Below, one piece after another: positions 24,775 through 34,561 of a DNA stretch of 64,000 bases. The position numbers were made by a program, and so were the translations under genes. The stretch spans positions 1 to 64,000 of the forward strand of contig CAZQSU010000004.1 in NCBI GenBank assembly GCA_964595905.1. Reading direction: 5' to 3'. The notes below the pieces were generated by a model. That model worked only from the letters and a program-made list of their open reading frames with translations, searched no databases and had not been told where the DNA came from. Position 1 is the stretch's first letter. Every line of letters begins with the position of its first letter. This DNA is from JAFDWI01 sp964595905. Its GTDB lineage: Bacteria > Actinomycetota > Acidimicrobiia > Acidimicrobiales > Iamiaceae.

Positions 24775-24801
24775 CTGGCACTCGATGATACCGAGTGCCA
24801 G
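24775..24801. promoter_or_regulatory. CIRCE operator upstream of hrcA
   Basis: CTGGCACTC (24775-24783), nine bases, GAGTGCCAG (24793-24801): the CIRCE consensus TTAGCACTC-N9-GAGTGCTAA with symmetric two-base changes per arm, so dyad symmetry is perfect. The spacer contains TATCAT on the minus strand, a good -10 hexamer, so bound HrcA would cover the promoter. Confidence 0.95.
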
Positions 24802-24929
24802 TCACCGTGCGGCGAAGTGCGGGACCCGGACGCTGCGCGGCGAACCGGCTCATCCGCATGGCTCGACGAGCGCGGTCCGAGTAGGGTCCAGCGCTCATCG
24901 AGCCGCTGAGTGCGGAAGAAGACGGGGAA

Positions 24930-25862
24930 ATGATCGATCGAATGAACCGACCGCGGCGGCGCGTCGCCGCGTCGCTCGTGGGTGGCGGCCTCGCCGTCGC
25001 GTTCCTCGCCGCAACCACGATGTTGCCGTCGTCCGCGGGGGCGACGTCGGTGACGACCGGCGGTACGGCGAGCGTCGCCATCGGATTCTCCGGCTTCGAC
25101 CTTCCGGTCCCGCAGACGTCGACGTTCACGGGTTCGTTCGACCCGGCGACCGGCACCCTGACTGCCGAGGTCGCCGACGTGCCGATCGACCTCGCGCTGC
25201 CGATCAGCGGCGACACCTACGGCTTGACCGGTCGACTCTCGAACCCGACGGCCTTCACCGGGTCGATGAGCGGAACCACCGTCACGCTCACCGGAACGGC
25301 ACGCTTCGCGTTGACCGGCGCCACGATCCCGGGCATCGACCCCGCGTTGACCGGCGCGCTCGGCCTGCTCGGGTGCAACCTCGACTTCGAACCCACCTTC
25401 ACCGGCACCTACGACGCTGCCGCGGAGACGATCACGGTCACCGACACCGCCATCACCGTTCCCCGGTTCCCGAGCCTGTGCGCGGTCGCTCTCGACACGC
25501 TGCTCGGCTCGCTCGGTGCCGACCTCCATGTCAACGAGCTGCTCGGTCAGCTGCCGCCCGGGTCGGCCACCATGACACTGGCGTTCGACGCCCCGCTCGT
25601 GACCACGACGACGAACGCGCCGGTGGACACATCCGACGCCCCGACGAATTCGGTTGCGCCGACCGCGCCCACCACTTCGCCGGACCCGACGGTCACCCTC
25701 GCGCCCGGCTCCACGGCCGCTCCGACGACCACGGCCGCGTCGCATCCCCGCCCCACCGCCGCCGATCACCGGGCATCACCCGAGCGGTCGTCGCACACGC
25801 CGTCGCGGCGCCACGCCCGGGCGGCGAGCGCGGTCCGGGCCACGCCGTCCTACACCGGCTGA
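24930..25862 (+). CDS. Secreted protein with Thr/Pro-rich C-terminal tail, function unknown
   Basis: 310 residues. A signal peptide is clear: an Arg-rich start (MNRPRRR), a hydrophobic core SLVGGGLAVAFLAATTML and a likely cleavage after SSAGA. The mature domain (about 40-225) is rich in T, G, S and short alternating hydrophobic stretches, suggesting a beta-sandwich, with a Cys pair (GLLGCNL and PSLCAVA) able to form a disulfide. The last 85 residues are Thr/Pro/Ala-rich (VTTTTNAPVDTSDAPT and on), typical of wall-spanning or glycosylated linkers, and end in a basic stretch without membrane anchor or LPxTG. TAGGGT at 24882-24887 may be the -10. Family not recognised. Confidence 0.7.
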   Translation: MIDRMNRPRRRVAASLVGGGLAVAFLAATTMLPSSAGATSVTTGGTASVAIGFSGFDLPVPQTSTFTGSFDPATGTLTAEVADVPIDLALPISGDTYGLTGRLSNPTAFTGSMSGTTVTLTGTARFALTGATIPGIDPALTGALGLLGCNLDFEPTFTGTYDAAAETITVTDTAITVPRFPSLCAVALDTLLGSLGADLHVNELLGQLPPGSATMTLAFDAPLVTTTTNAPVDTSDAPTNSVAPTAPTTSPDPTVTLAPGSTAAPTTTAASHPRPTAADHRASPERSSHTPSRRHARAASAVRATPSYTG

Positions 25863-25907
25863 CCACCTCGAACCGGGCGGCCGCCGTGCGCACCGCCGCG
25901 GCGGGGC

Positions 25908-27695
<1,788 letters not shown>

Positions 27696-27825
27696 GGCAG
27701 CAACCACGCCATCGTCCACCTTCGTCGGCGGCACGGCGTGGATCTGCCAGCGTACCGACCGGCCCTCCCGGGATCCGAAGGCGCCCGACGGCCACCGCTG
27801 TCCGCCTCCGACGGCTCCAGGCCGG

Positions 27826-27856
27826 TTGTACCGCGTGCGGTCCGCCCCGCTAACGT
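27826..27856 (+). promoter_or_regulatory. Candidate rpsT promoter (TTGTAC, 19 bases, TAACGT)
   Basis: TTGTAC (27826-27831) and TAACGT (27851-27856) lie upstream of rpsT. The spacer is 1-2 bases longer than optimal. The predicted leader is about 30 bases. Confidence 0.35.
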
Positions 27857-27894
27857 GGAACCGCTGTATTCGGCCGTCGTCGACGAGGACAGAA

Positions 27895-28155
27895 GTGGCG
27901 AACATCAAGTCGCAGATCAAGCGCAACCGACAGAACGAGAAGGCGCGCGCCCGCAACAAGGCCGTCCGGTCGGAGATGCGGACGCGCACCAAGCAGGCGT
28001 TGGCCGCCGCGGACGAGGGCGCCGACACGGCCGACGAGGCACTGCGTCAGGCGGTCAAGCGGATCGATTCTGCCGCCGCGAAGGGCGTGATCCACCGCAA
28101 CGAGGCCGCTCGCCGCAAGTCCCGGCTGATGCGCAAGGTCAACGCCGCGAGCTGA
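27895..28155 (+). CDS. rpsT: 30S ribosomal protein S20
   Basis: 86 residues from GTG 27895. ANIKSQIKRNRQNEKARARNK is the near-invariant S20 N-terminus, and the C-terminal helix NEAARRKSRLMRKVN completes the three-helix bundle. S20 binds 16S rRNA early in 30S assembly. GAGGA lies about 8 bases upstream. The start is fixed by the conserved N-terminus. The last 17 bases overlap the 3' end of the convergent holA gene. Confidence 0.97.
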   Translation: MANIKSQIKRNRQNEKARARNKAVRSEMRTRTKQALAAADEGADTADEALRQAVKRIDSAAAKGVIHRNEAARRKSRLMRKVNAAS

Positions 28156-29188
28156 CTCCGCGGCCTCGGCGCGAGCCCGCCCCCCTCCGGCCGAGTCGAC
28201 ACAACCGGGCGACCAGGACCTCGAGGACGAGTTCGCCCGGCCAGGCGACTCCCCCACCCCGCAGCGTCAGGTCCGCCTCGGCGCACAGGTCCACGGCGCG
28301 CCGCACCCCGGCGCCGCCGAGCGCCCGCGAAGCGGCCAGGGCCTTCTTCGCGGGAAACGTCGATCCCTTCATGCCGAGCAACGCCGCCGCGTCGCGCTCA
28401 CCGGCGACCTCCGCGCCCGACAGGCGTGCGATCCGCAGGTAGTTCGACGTGAGCGTCGCCATGATCTGCAGCGGGTGACGCCCACCGGCGCCGAGCATCC
28501 GGTGCAGCGCGTCGAGTGCGCCGGTCTCGTCGCCCCGGTCGATCGCATCGGTGAGCTCCCACGGCGGCACACCACCGGCCTGGCCGAGAAACGGTTCCAC
28601 GGCGGCCGCGTCGAGCCGCACGTCGGGTCCGAACGCGCTCTCGAGCATGCGCAGCAGTGCGGGAGCCGAGGACAGGTCCTCGCCGGTCCGTTCCCGGATG
28701 AGCGTCTGCGCGTCGCGGGTCAGGCTGACCGGTGCTTCGTCGAACAGCTCCGACCACCACGTGTCACGCGCCCCCCGCGACGTGCCGGGTTCGGTGGCGA
28801 CGACCTTCCCACCGGCGGCGTCGATGGCGGCGGACAGCTTCTTGGGTACGGCCGCGAGACGCTGCTGGTCGGCTGCGAGCTCCCACACGAGCACGATCAC
28901 CGACGTCGCCAGGGGCGCTTCGAGGTAGGCGACGAGCGGCGCCACGTCGTCGCCCTTCGAGAACCGTCCCGCGCCGCGGGCGACGACGACCCGGTGGTCG
29001 GCGAACATCGGCGGCGTCGACGCGGCGTCGACGACGGCTCCCAGGTCGTAGGTGTCGTCGGTGAACTCGTCGAGGGCGAGACTGCGGTCGGCGGTTCCGA
29101 GCAACTCGTCGACCAGCGCGATCACCGCATCGGCGACCAGGACCGCGTCGCTCCCGCGGACGAGGTGGATCGGCGCCGGCATGCTCAC
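28139..29188 (-). CDS. holA: DNA polymerase III subunit delta
   Basis: About 349 residues. The N-terminal AAA+-like domain starts PIHLVRGSDAVLVADAV, with FADHRVVVARGAGRF and a helical C-terminal collar domain (ELTDAIDRGDETGALDALHRML...HPLQIMATLTSNYLRIARL...PAKKALAASRAL). Delta opens the beta sliding clamp within the clamp loader. GTG 29188 overlaps the stop of the upstream gene (GTGA). An ATG two codons later (29182) is the alternative. Synteny comEC-holA-rpsT-lepA is a common actinobacterial order. The C-terminal Arg-rich tail overlaps rpsT antisense. Confidence 0.9.
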   Translation of the reverse strand: MSMPAPIHLVRGSDAVLVADAVIALVDELLGTADRSLALDEFTDDTYDLGAVVDAASTPPMFADHRVVVARGAGRFSKGDDVAPLVAYLEAPLATSVIVLVWELAADQQRLAAVPKKLSAAIDAAGGKVVATEPGTSRGARDTWWSELFDEAPVSLTRDAQTLIRERTGEDLSSAPALLRMLESAFGPDVRLDAAAVEPFLGQAGGVPPWELTDAIDRGDETGALDALHRMLGAGGRHPLQIMATLTSNYLRIARLSGAEVAGERDAAALLGMKGSTFPAKKALAASRALGGAGVRRAVDLCAEADLTLRGGGVAWPGELVLEVLVARLCRLGRRGAGSRRGRGVSSRR

Positions 29189-29784
29189 TCGGCGTGTTCC
29201 ACCGCACGGATCACGTGCGCGGCGCGGCGCACCGCGGACGGCAGGGTCGTGACGAATCCGGACGCCCCCGCCGAGAGCGCAACGGTGACCAGTGCGGCCG
29301 TCGCGGCCCGGTCGCTGTCCGCCGACAGATCGACGAGCCCCACGACGCCCGGCGGAATCTGCCCGAGCGCCGCGACGTCGCCGCTGACCACCACCGCATC
29401 CGTGGACGGGTTCGTCGGATCCGGGTGTGGGGTCGGCGTCGATGCGGCCATGACCCACACCGGTTCAGGCCCGGCGATGCTCCGCCGCGGAAACGGACCG
29501 GGGCCCTTCCAGTGGAGCGCGGTGACGCCCCGGGCGAGCAGCAGGTCGATGTCCGAGACCGACCGGGCGACTCCGACGCAGCCCACACCGACGCCGGCCA
29601 GGGCCGAGGGCAACCCCTCGGTGACCGTGGCCGCGTCGGTCGCGACGAGGTCGGCACCGTGCCCGGCCGCTTCCTTGGCAGCGGTGATGAACCCGGCACC
29701 GGCACGCTCCGCGGCGTCGACGAGCGCGATCACCAAGGGCCGTCGTCGCGTGTCGAACACAGTGGTGCCGATCCGGATCTGCAC
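29185..29784 (-). CDS. Small TIM-barrel-like protein, function unknown
   Basis: About 199 residues. Alternating strands and helices (PLVIALVDAAERAGAGFITAAKEAA, GADLVATDA, VGCVGVARSVSDIDLLLARGVTALHW, VWVMAAS, DAVVVSGD, GVVGLVDLSADSDRA) suggest a half or reduced beta/alpha barrel, faintly like dihydropteroate synthase, but the pterin and sulfonamide-site motifs are not recognisable. It lies between comEC and holA and its stop overlaps the holA GTG, implying co-expression with clamp-loader delta. TAACGT (29792-29797) ends 7 bases before GTG 29784. An ATG one codon earlier (29787) is the alternative. Family not recognised. Confidence 0.55.
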   Translation of the reverse strand: MQIRIGTTVFDTRRRPLVIALVDAAERAGAGFITAAKEAAGHGADLVATDAATVTEGLPSALAGVGVGCVGVARSVSDIDLLLARGVTALHWKGPGPFPRRSIAGPEPVWVMAASTPTPHPDPTNPSTDAVVVSGDVAALGQIPPGVVGLVDLSADSDRAATAALVTVALSAGASGFVTTLPSAVRRAAHVIRAVEHAE

Positions 29785-29791
29785 CATGCCG

Positions 29792-29797
29792 ACGTTA
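29792..29797 (-). promoter_or_regulatory. Candidate -10 box (TAACGT) for the barrel-like gene and holA
   Basis: TAACGT ends 7 bases before GTG 29784, leaderless geometry. It would give holA a promoter independent of comEC. Confidence 0.45.
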
Positions 29798-29828
29798 CCG
29801 CTCCGCCGGGCAAGGTCGGGCCTCGACC

Positions 29829-31694
29829 TCATCCGCCGGTGCGGGAAGCCACGTGCACGCTGAGCACCGGCTCGGTCGCGACGACCTCGACGACGGCTCC
29901 GCCGACGCGCGTTCGCTCGCCGTCGGTGAGAACGGTCTGGGCGACGGACACGCCCGGGATTCGTCGACGGGTCAGGATCCGGCCGACACGACAACGGTGC
30001 CGGATGATACGGATCATGGCCCGGTCGGCCGCATCACCGTGGGGTACCACCACCACGTCGGCCCGCCGCACGCGGGCGATCGACAATCCGGCGAGCAGCG
30101 GTTCGGGCGCGACGTCACCGGTCAGCACGACCACGACCGTTCCACCCCGACGCAGGACGACGGGGCCCGAACCGTCGTGGGTGTCGGAGTGGAGCGCCCC
30201 TGCCCAGCACACGGGCGCGCACAGCGCCCCCGCGGCGAGCACGAACCCGGCGCGCCGGAGCCACGCGTGCCGCTCACGTCCCACCGCCACCACGAGACCG
30301 ACCCCGACGGTGGCGGCCAGCACCGCCGCGCTTCCGAGATGGCCCAGGTCGAGCGCCGCGGTCCCCCGTGCGACCGCGTCGACCCAACCGAGCAGGAGCC
30401 GCGGCACCCACAGCGCCACGCCGGTGCCGGGCAGTCCTGCTGCGGCCACGACCAGGGCCGGGAGCCCCAGCACCATGACCAGACCGGCGGGAAGCGCAGC
30501 CAGCAGGTTCGCGGGAACCGCAGCGACGGGCATGCCGCCGGGAAACCCGAGAAGCAGCGGCGCCACACCGAGCTGCGCGGCGACCGTGACCGCCAACGGC
30601 GCACGCAGCCACGGTGGACCCGGCAACGCGTCGGCCAGGGGCCGGGCCAGTGCCAGGATTCCCAGCGACGCGGCGACCGACAGGCCGAATCCGGTCGAGT
30701 GGACGAGGAACGGATCGGCGACCACCAGCACGGTGACCGCATACGCGAGAGTCCGCCACGACCGCACCGGCCGCCCGAGCCCCGCCGCGGTCGTGGCCAC
30801 GACGGCCATCGTCGCGGCCCGCAGCACCGACGGCTCGAACCCGGTGACCAGTGCGTAGCACCCACACAGGGCGACCGTCAGCGCCCAACGCGTCCGCAGC
30901 CCGGTCCGCAGGAGCACCGGCGCCGCGAGCAGCAACACGAACGCGATGTTCTCGCCCGATGCCACGAGCAGGTGGGTCAGTCCCGAGGCACGGAAATCGG
31001 CGCGTTGCACCGCCGTCTGCCCGGAGGCGTCGCCCAGCACGAACCCCTCGAACAGGGCCCGCTGGGGCGACGAGAGCGGACGATCCAGCGATGCGATCCC
31101 CCGGCGGATGACGCCCGCGACCCGCCAGGGCAATCGGGGATGCCCGCCGGGGGCGACGTGGGTCGGATACAACCGGCCGGCGACGTGGGACCCGCGCGCC
31201 CGCGAGGTGGCCGGGTCGACGGGGGCGACCCGGCCGGTCACCTCCACGCGGTCGCCGGGGTCGGCCGCCGCGATCGCGGTGCGCGCTCGATCGGGAGCGA
31301 CCAGATCGAGGTGTCGGTCTCCCGCCCGCACCTCGGCATGGACGTCGCCGTCGACGGTCGTGGCGACGTGGAGCACCTCGACCGCACCTGACCAGGAGCC
31401 CGCGCCGATCGCGAGACCGGCGGTGCTGCGTGCGGCGGCAGCGGAGGTCACCAGCGCGACCCCGACGACCAGCAGCCACGGTCGCCGGGCCACGAAGGCG
31501 ACGAGCACCACGGCGACGGCGACCACCAACCCGACGGGCACCGCGACCCACGCCCCCGCGCACGCGCCGAGGGCCAGCACGACGGCGGTCCGATCGGTCA
31601 TCGCCCGCCAGCTCCGTCGTCGCGGAGGTCCGGCCCCCACGTCGGACCCCGGCGGTCGACCGACCCCGTCCGTCTCGCACGCGGGGCTGCTCAC
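29829..31694 (-). CDS. comEC: ComEC/Rec2-type DNA-uptake channel with degenerate C-terminal domain
   Basis: About 621 residues from GTG 31694, overlapping the comEA stop (GTGA). ATG 31601 is an alternative. An N-terminal hydrophobic block and OB-like DUF4131 region (about 30-180) precede the competence domain, with THLLVASGENIAFVLLL as the conserved ComEC motif and about eight further helices. The C-terminal domain of full-length ComEC is a metallo-beta-lactamase nuclease. Here only about 130 residues follow the last helix, and the HxHxDH zinc motif is absent, with just VVVVPHGDAADR at the matching place. It probably forms a channel without its own nuclease. Confidence 0.88.
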   Translation of the reverse strand: MSSPACETDGVGRPPGSDVGAGPPRRRSWRAMTDRTAVVLALGACAGAWVAVPVGLVVAVAVVLVAFVARRPWLLVVGVALVTSAAAARSTAGLAIGAGSWSGAVEVLHVATTVDGDVHAEVRAGDRHLDLVAPDRARTAIAAADPGDRVEVTGRVAPVDPATSRARGSHVAGRLYPTHVAPGGHPRLPWRVAGVIRRGIASLDRPLSSPQRALFEGFVLGDASGQTAVQRADFRASGLTHLLVASGENIAFVLLLAAPVLLRTGLRTRWALTVALCGCYALVTGFEPSVLRAATMAVVATTAAGLGRPVRSWRTLAYAVTVLVVADPFLVHSTGFGLSVAASLGILALARPLADALPGPPWLRAPLAVTVAAQLGVAPLLLGFPGGMPVAAVPANLLAALPAGLVMVLGLPALVVAAAGLPGTGVALWVPRLLLGWVDAVARGTAALDLGHLGSAAVLAATVGVGLVVAVGRERHAWLRRAGFVLAAGALCAPVCWAGALHSDTHDGSGPVVLRRGGTVVVVLTGDVAPEPLLAGLSIARVRRADVVVVPHGDAADRAMIRIIRHRCRVGRILTRRRIPGVSVAQTVLTDGERTRVGGAVVEVVATEPVLSVHVASRTGG

Positions 31695-32485
31695 ACGGTC
31701 ACACGTGCCCGCAGCTCCGCGAACTTCGCCGGCCCGATCCCCTTGACCTCGAGCAACTGGTCGACGCTGCGGAACGGACCGTTCTTCGTCCGATGGTCGA
31801 TGATCGCCTGCGCCGTGGCGGGACCGACCCCGGGCAGGGTGTCGAGTGCCGCGAGGTCGGCGGTGTTGAGGTTCACCGGACCCGACGTGGCCGCGTCGGC
31901 TGCCGTCGAGGTTCCGGGTGCGCCCGTGGCGGCGGCCCCGCCCGACGCCGGGTCGGGTGCGCCGACCACCTCGGGGATGTCGGTCTGGCCCCGTCGGGGG
32001 ACGTACACACGCTGGCCGTCGCTGAGTCGCGCGGCCCGGTCGACCCGTTCCAGATCGGCGTCCGGCCGCGGTCCGCCTGCGGCGGCGATCGCGTCGGCGA
32101 CGCGGGCATCGGGGGCGACCCGCACCGGACCGGGATGCGTGACCGCGCCGGCGACGTCGACGACCAGAGCGGCCGGGGTCGTGGTCGTCGACGCCGACGT
32201 CGACGCCACCGGGGTCGCCACGGTCGACGGGCTGGCCAGGGGAACCGGTTCGGTGGCCACCGGTGCACGGGACGGACCGAACTGGACCCAGCACAACCCG
32301 CCGAGGCCCACCAGCGCGGCCACGGCGAGGACCGCCCGGGTGGCGTCGAAGCGGGGATGCCGCAGTGCGAAGCGCTCGCGGCACACCGCGAACAGTTCGG
32401 AAATCGTCGGTGGCGGTGGCAGCGGCCGATCCGGCGGCGTCATGCCACCGAGGTCGTCGTCCACGTGTTCGGGGTCTTCGTCCAC
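31691..32485 (-). CDS. comEA: ComEA-type helix-hairpin-helix DNA-binding protein
   Basis: About 264 residues. A membrane helix (around 51-70, AVLAVAALVGLGGLCWVQFG) anchors it. An SLBB domain (VVDVAGAVTHPGPVRVAPDARVADAI...RVDRAARLSDGQRVYVPRRG) and a Gly/Ala/Ser linker follow, then the tandem HhH region VNLNTADLAALDTLPGVGPATAQAIIDHR...LLEVKGIGPAKFAELR. ComEA binds incoming double-stranded DNA and hands it to ComEC. GTG 32485 is preferred because GGAGGT lies 5 bases before it. An upstream ATG at 32527 lacks a ribosome-binding site. Overlaps comEC by four bases. No pilus genes are in this window. Confidence 0.92.
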   Translation of the reverse strand: MDEDPEHVDDDLGGMTPPDRPLPPPPTISELFAVCRERFALRHPRFDATRAVLAVAALVGLGGLCWVQFGPSRAPVATEPVPLASPSTVATPVASTSASTTTTPAALVVDVAGAVTHPGPVRVAPDARVADAIAAAGGPRPDADLERVDRAARLSDGQRVYVPRRGQTDIPEVVGAPDPASGGAAATGAPGTSTAADAATSGPVNLNTADLAALDTLPGVGPATAQAIIDHRTKNGPFRSVDQLLEVKGIGPAKFAELRARVTV

Positions 32486-32608
32486 GACCCACCTCCAGTG
32501 CCGTCGAGGGACCCGTCGCGGGTCCATCCGGGTGATTCGGTGGGGGGAAGTGGGGGGTGACCCGTCAGCGTCGGGCCGGAAGGGGCCCGATCGCGGGCGG
32601 GCGTCCGC

Positions 32609-33319
32609 TCAGAACAGCGCGGCGGCGAGGTCCTTGCGGAAACGGTTCGTGCGCGGGTCATCGGGTCCCAACAACTCGAGCACGTCCAGATATTCCTGTC
32701 GGGCCGCATCGTCCTGCGCGACCCGGCCCAGCAGCGCGCCCAGGCGTTCGCTGACGTCGTCGCCGACCTCGTCGTCGGCACCGACCCGGGCCAGTGCGGC
32801 GATGCGCCGTACCTCGGCGGTCTCGGGCACCCGGGCCAGCAACGCCAGCGCCTCGTCAGCTCGGCCGTCGCCGACGAGCAGTTCGGCGAGCGCGGTGGTC
32901 GCATCGGCGTGATCGGGGGCGATCTCGAGGATGCGCCGCAGTGATGCCTCGTCGCCGCGGGCGAGGAGCGCGGCCAACTCGCGATCCGAAGCGCTCGGCC
33001 GTAGCTTCTGGACGAACGCGGTCACCTCAGCGGCGGGTCGTGCCCCGAGGAACGCGTCGACCACCTTCGCGTCCTTCATGGCGAACACGGCCGGGATCGA
33101 CTGCACCTTGAACGCGTTCGCGACCGCCGGGTTCTCGTCGATGTCGACCTTGGCGAGGACGACGTCACCGTCGGTCGCAGCGACCGCGTCGGTCAGGATC
33201 GGACCGAGCTGACGACACGGCCCACACCAGGGCGCCCACAGGTCGATGACCACCGGCGTGGTGCGGGAGCGCTCGACGACCTCGGTCTCGAAGGTCGCAT
33301 CGGTCACGTCGATCGTCAC
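32609..33319 (-). CDS. Thioredoxin-TPR protein (CnoX/YbbN-like)
   Basis: 236 residues. The N-terminal thioredoxin fold has VVIDLWAPWCGPCRQLGPIL with an intact WCGPC site and the cis-proline in QSIPAV. The C-terminal half (about 120-236) is helical and TPR-like (LAALLARGDEASLRRILEIAPDHADATTALAELLVGDGRADEA). This matches the chaperedoxin layout, though true CnoX in enterics has SXXC while this copy keeps both cysteines and could be redox-active. TAGCCT (33328-33333) ends 8 bases before GTG 33319. Single gene, divergent from the phosphotransferase. Confidence 0.86.
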   Translation of the reverse strand: MTIDVTDATFETEVVERSRTTPVVIDLWAPWCGPCRQLGPILTDAVAATDGDVVLAKVDIDENPAVANAFKVQSIPAVFAMKDAKVVDAFLGARPAAEVTAFVQKLRPSASDRELAALLARGDEASLRRILEIAPDHADATTALAELLVGDGRADEALALLARVPETAEVRRIAALARVGADDEVGDDVSERLGALLGRVAQDDAARQEYLDVLELLGPDDPRTNRFRKDLAAALF

Positions 33320-33327
33320 GGTCCCAG

Positions 33328-33333
33328 AGGCTA
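33328..33333 (-). promoter_or_regulatory. Candidate -10 box (TAGCCT) of the thioredoxin-TPR gene
   Basis: TAGCCT ends 8 bases before GTG 33319, near-leaderless geometry. No clear -35. Confidence 0.45.
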
Positions 33334-33504
33334 CCGCTCGCTGCGAGCGATACCACCGCCGTCGAGCCCCGAGGCACCCTTCACTCCCGCCGGTCGCGCA
33401 CACCCTGGTCGAACCCCGGATCTTCGAGCGTTCCGGTGTGGTCGCCGCCACCCCACGGGCGCGTGGAAAGGCGGTCCGGGTGTCCGCCGCCCGGCCGGTC
33501 TGGG

Positions 33505-33510
33505 TAGCGT
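33505..33510 (+). promoter_or_regulatory. Candidate -10 box (TAGCGT) of the phosphotransferase gene
   Basis: TAGCGT ends 7 bases before GTG 33518. Leaderless geometry, no -35 match. Confidence 0.5.
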
Positions 33511-33517
33511 TGGGGCC

Positions 33518-34561
33518 GTGAACGAGCCGAACACGCCAGCCGGAATCGACGGTCCCGCCATCACCCGATGGCTCGGCGAGCGCGTCCCGGTGCACGAGCC
33601 CCTGCGCTTCTCGCTGATCAGTGGCGGACGGTCGAACCTGACCTTCGACGTGACCGATGCCGCAGGAGGCCATTGGGTGCTGCGTCGACCCCCGATCGGC
33701 CACGTCCTCGCGACGGCCCACGACATGGAACGCGAGCACCGCATCATCGCCGCGCTCCGCGACACGCCCGTGCCCGTCCCCCCCACCGTCGACCTGTGCA
33801 CCGACACCGAGGTCAACGACGCCCCGTTCTTCGTGATGGACTACGTCGACGGTCTGATCCTGCGTGACCGTGCGACCGCGGAGAAACTCGACGAACCGGC
33901 CCGGGTGGCCGCCGGCACGGATCTCATCGACGTGCTCGCCGCCATCCATGCCGTCGACCCCGACGAGGTCGGGCTGGGCGACCTCGGACGACGTGAGCAC
34001 TACGTCGAACGCCAGCTCAAGCGCTGGCACGGTCAATGGGAGCGCTCCGCGTACACCCATGTCACGGGCATCGACGACGTGCACCGTCGTCTCAGCGCGG
34101 ACGTTCCCGAACAGCACGAGTCGACGATCGTCCACGGCGACTACCGCCTCGACAACTGCATCGTCACCCCGGACGGTCGGGTCGCGGCGGTGCTCGACTG
34201 GGAGCTGTGCACGCTCGGCGACCCGCTCGCCGACATCGGTCTGCTGCTGGTGTACTGGTCGGAGCGCACCGACGGTTTCTCCGCGCTTCCCGAGTCGCCC
34301 ACGACGGTCCCGGGCTTTGCCTCCCGTGCGCAGATCACCGAACGGTACGCGCAGGCCTCTGGGCGACAGGTCGACGAGGTCGACTACTACGTGGCGCTCG
34401 GGTACTGGAAGCTCGCCTGCATCCTGGCCGGCGTGGCCACCCGCTACGCGGACGGTCAGATGGGTGACGACGACGCGACAGGTCTCGCCGAACTGTTCGG
34501 CGCGCAGATCGTGAACCTCGTCGGTGCCGCGGACGCCGCGGCGGGCCGGGCGGGGCGATGA
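33518..34561 (+). CDS. Aminoglycoside-phosphotransferase-fold kinase (ACAD10-like group)
   Basis: 347 residues, GTG start. The N-lobe has LISGGRSNLTFDV and WVLRRPP with the ATP lysine replaced by Arg-Arg, as is common in this group. The catalytic loop is IVHGDYRLDNCIV (HGDYRxDN) and the metal site VLDWELCTLGDPLADIG, both intact. Close relatives are annotated as phosphotransferase family proteins near acyl-CoA dehydrogenases and are thought to phosphorylate hydroxyacyl-CoA or similar metabolites; antibiotic resistance is unlikely. Its TGA overlaps the ATG of the PAC2 gene, and an acyl-adenylate synthetase lies just beyond on the other strand. Confidence 0.85.
   Translation: MNEPNTPAGIDGPAITRWLGERVPVHEPLRFSLISGGRSNLTFDVTDAAGGHWVLRRPPIGHVLATAHDMEREHRIIAALRDTPVPVPPTVDLCTDTEVNDAPFFVMDYVDGLILRDRATAEKLDEPARVAAGTDLIDVLAAIHAVDPDEVGLGDLGRREHYVERQLKRWHGQWERSAYTHVTGIDDVHRRLSADVPEQHESTIVHGDYRLDNCIVTPDGRVAAVLDWELCTLGDPLADIGLLLVYWSERTDGFSALPESPTTVPGFASRAQITERYAQASGRQVDEVDYYVALGYWKLACILAGVATRYADGQMGDDDATGLAELFGAQIVNLVGAADAAAGRAGR

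Noticed and set aside
25720..25862. Possible LPxTG-type anchor (PPITG) in another frame of the secreted protein, suggesting a frameshift
   Set aside because: The alternative frames are Arg-rich with no membrane helix after the motif; no frame gives a sensible sorting signal.
25880..25906. Terminator between the secreted protein gene and lepA
   Set aside because: The GC palindromes there overlap each other and give no single stable stem-loop with a normal loop.
33518..34561. Aminoglycoside resistance kinase
   Set aside because: Sequence features fit the ACAD10-like metabolic group, and neighbours are lipid and PAC2 genes, not resistance genes.
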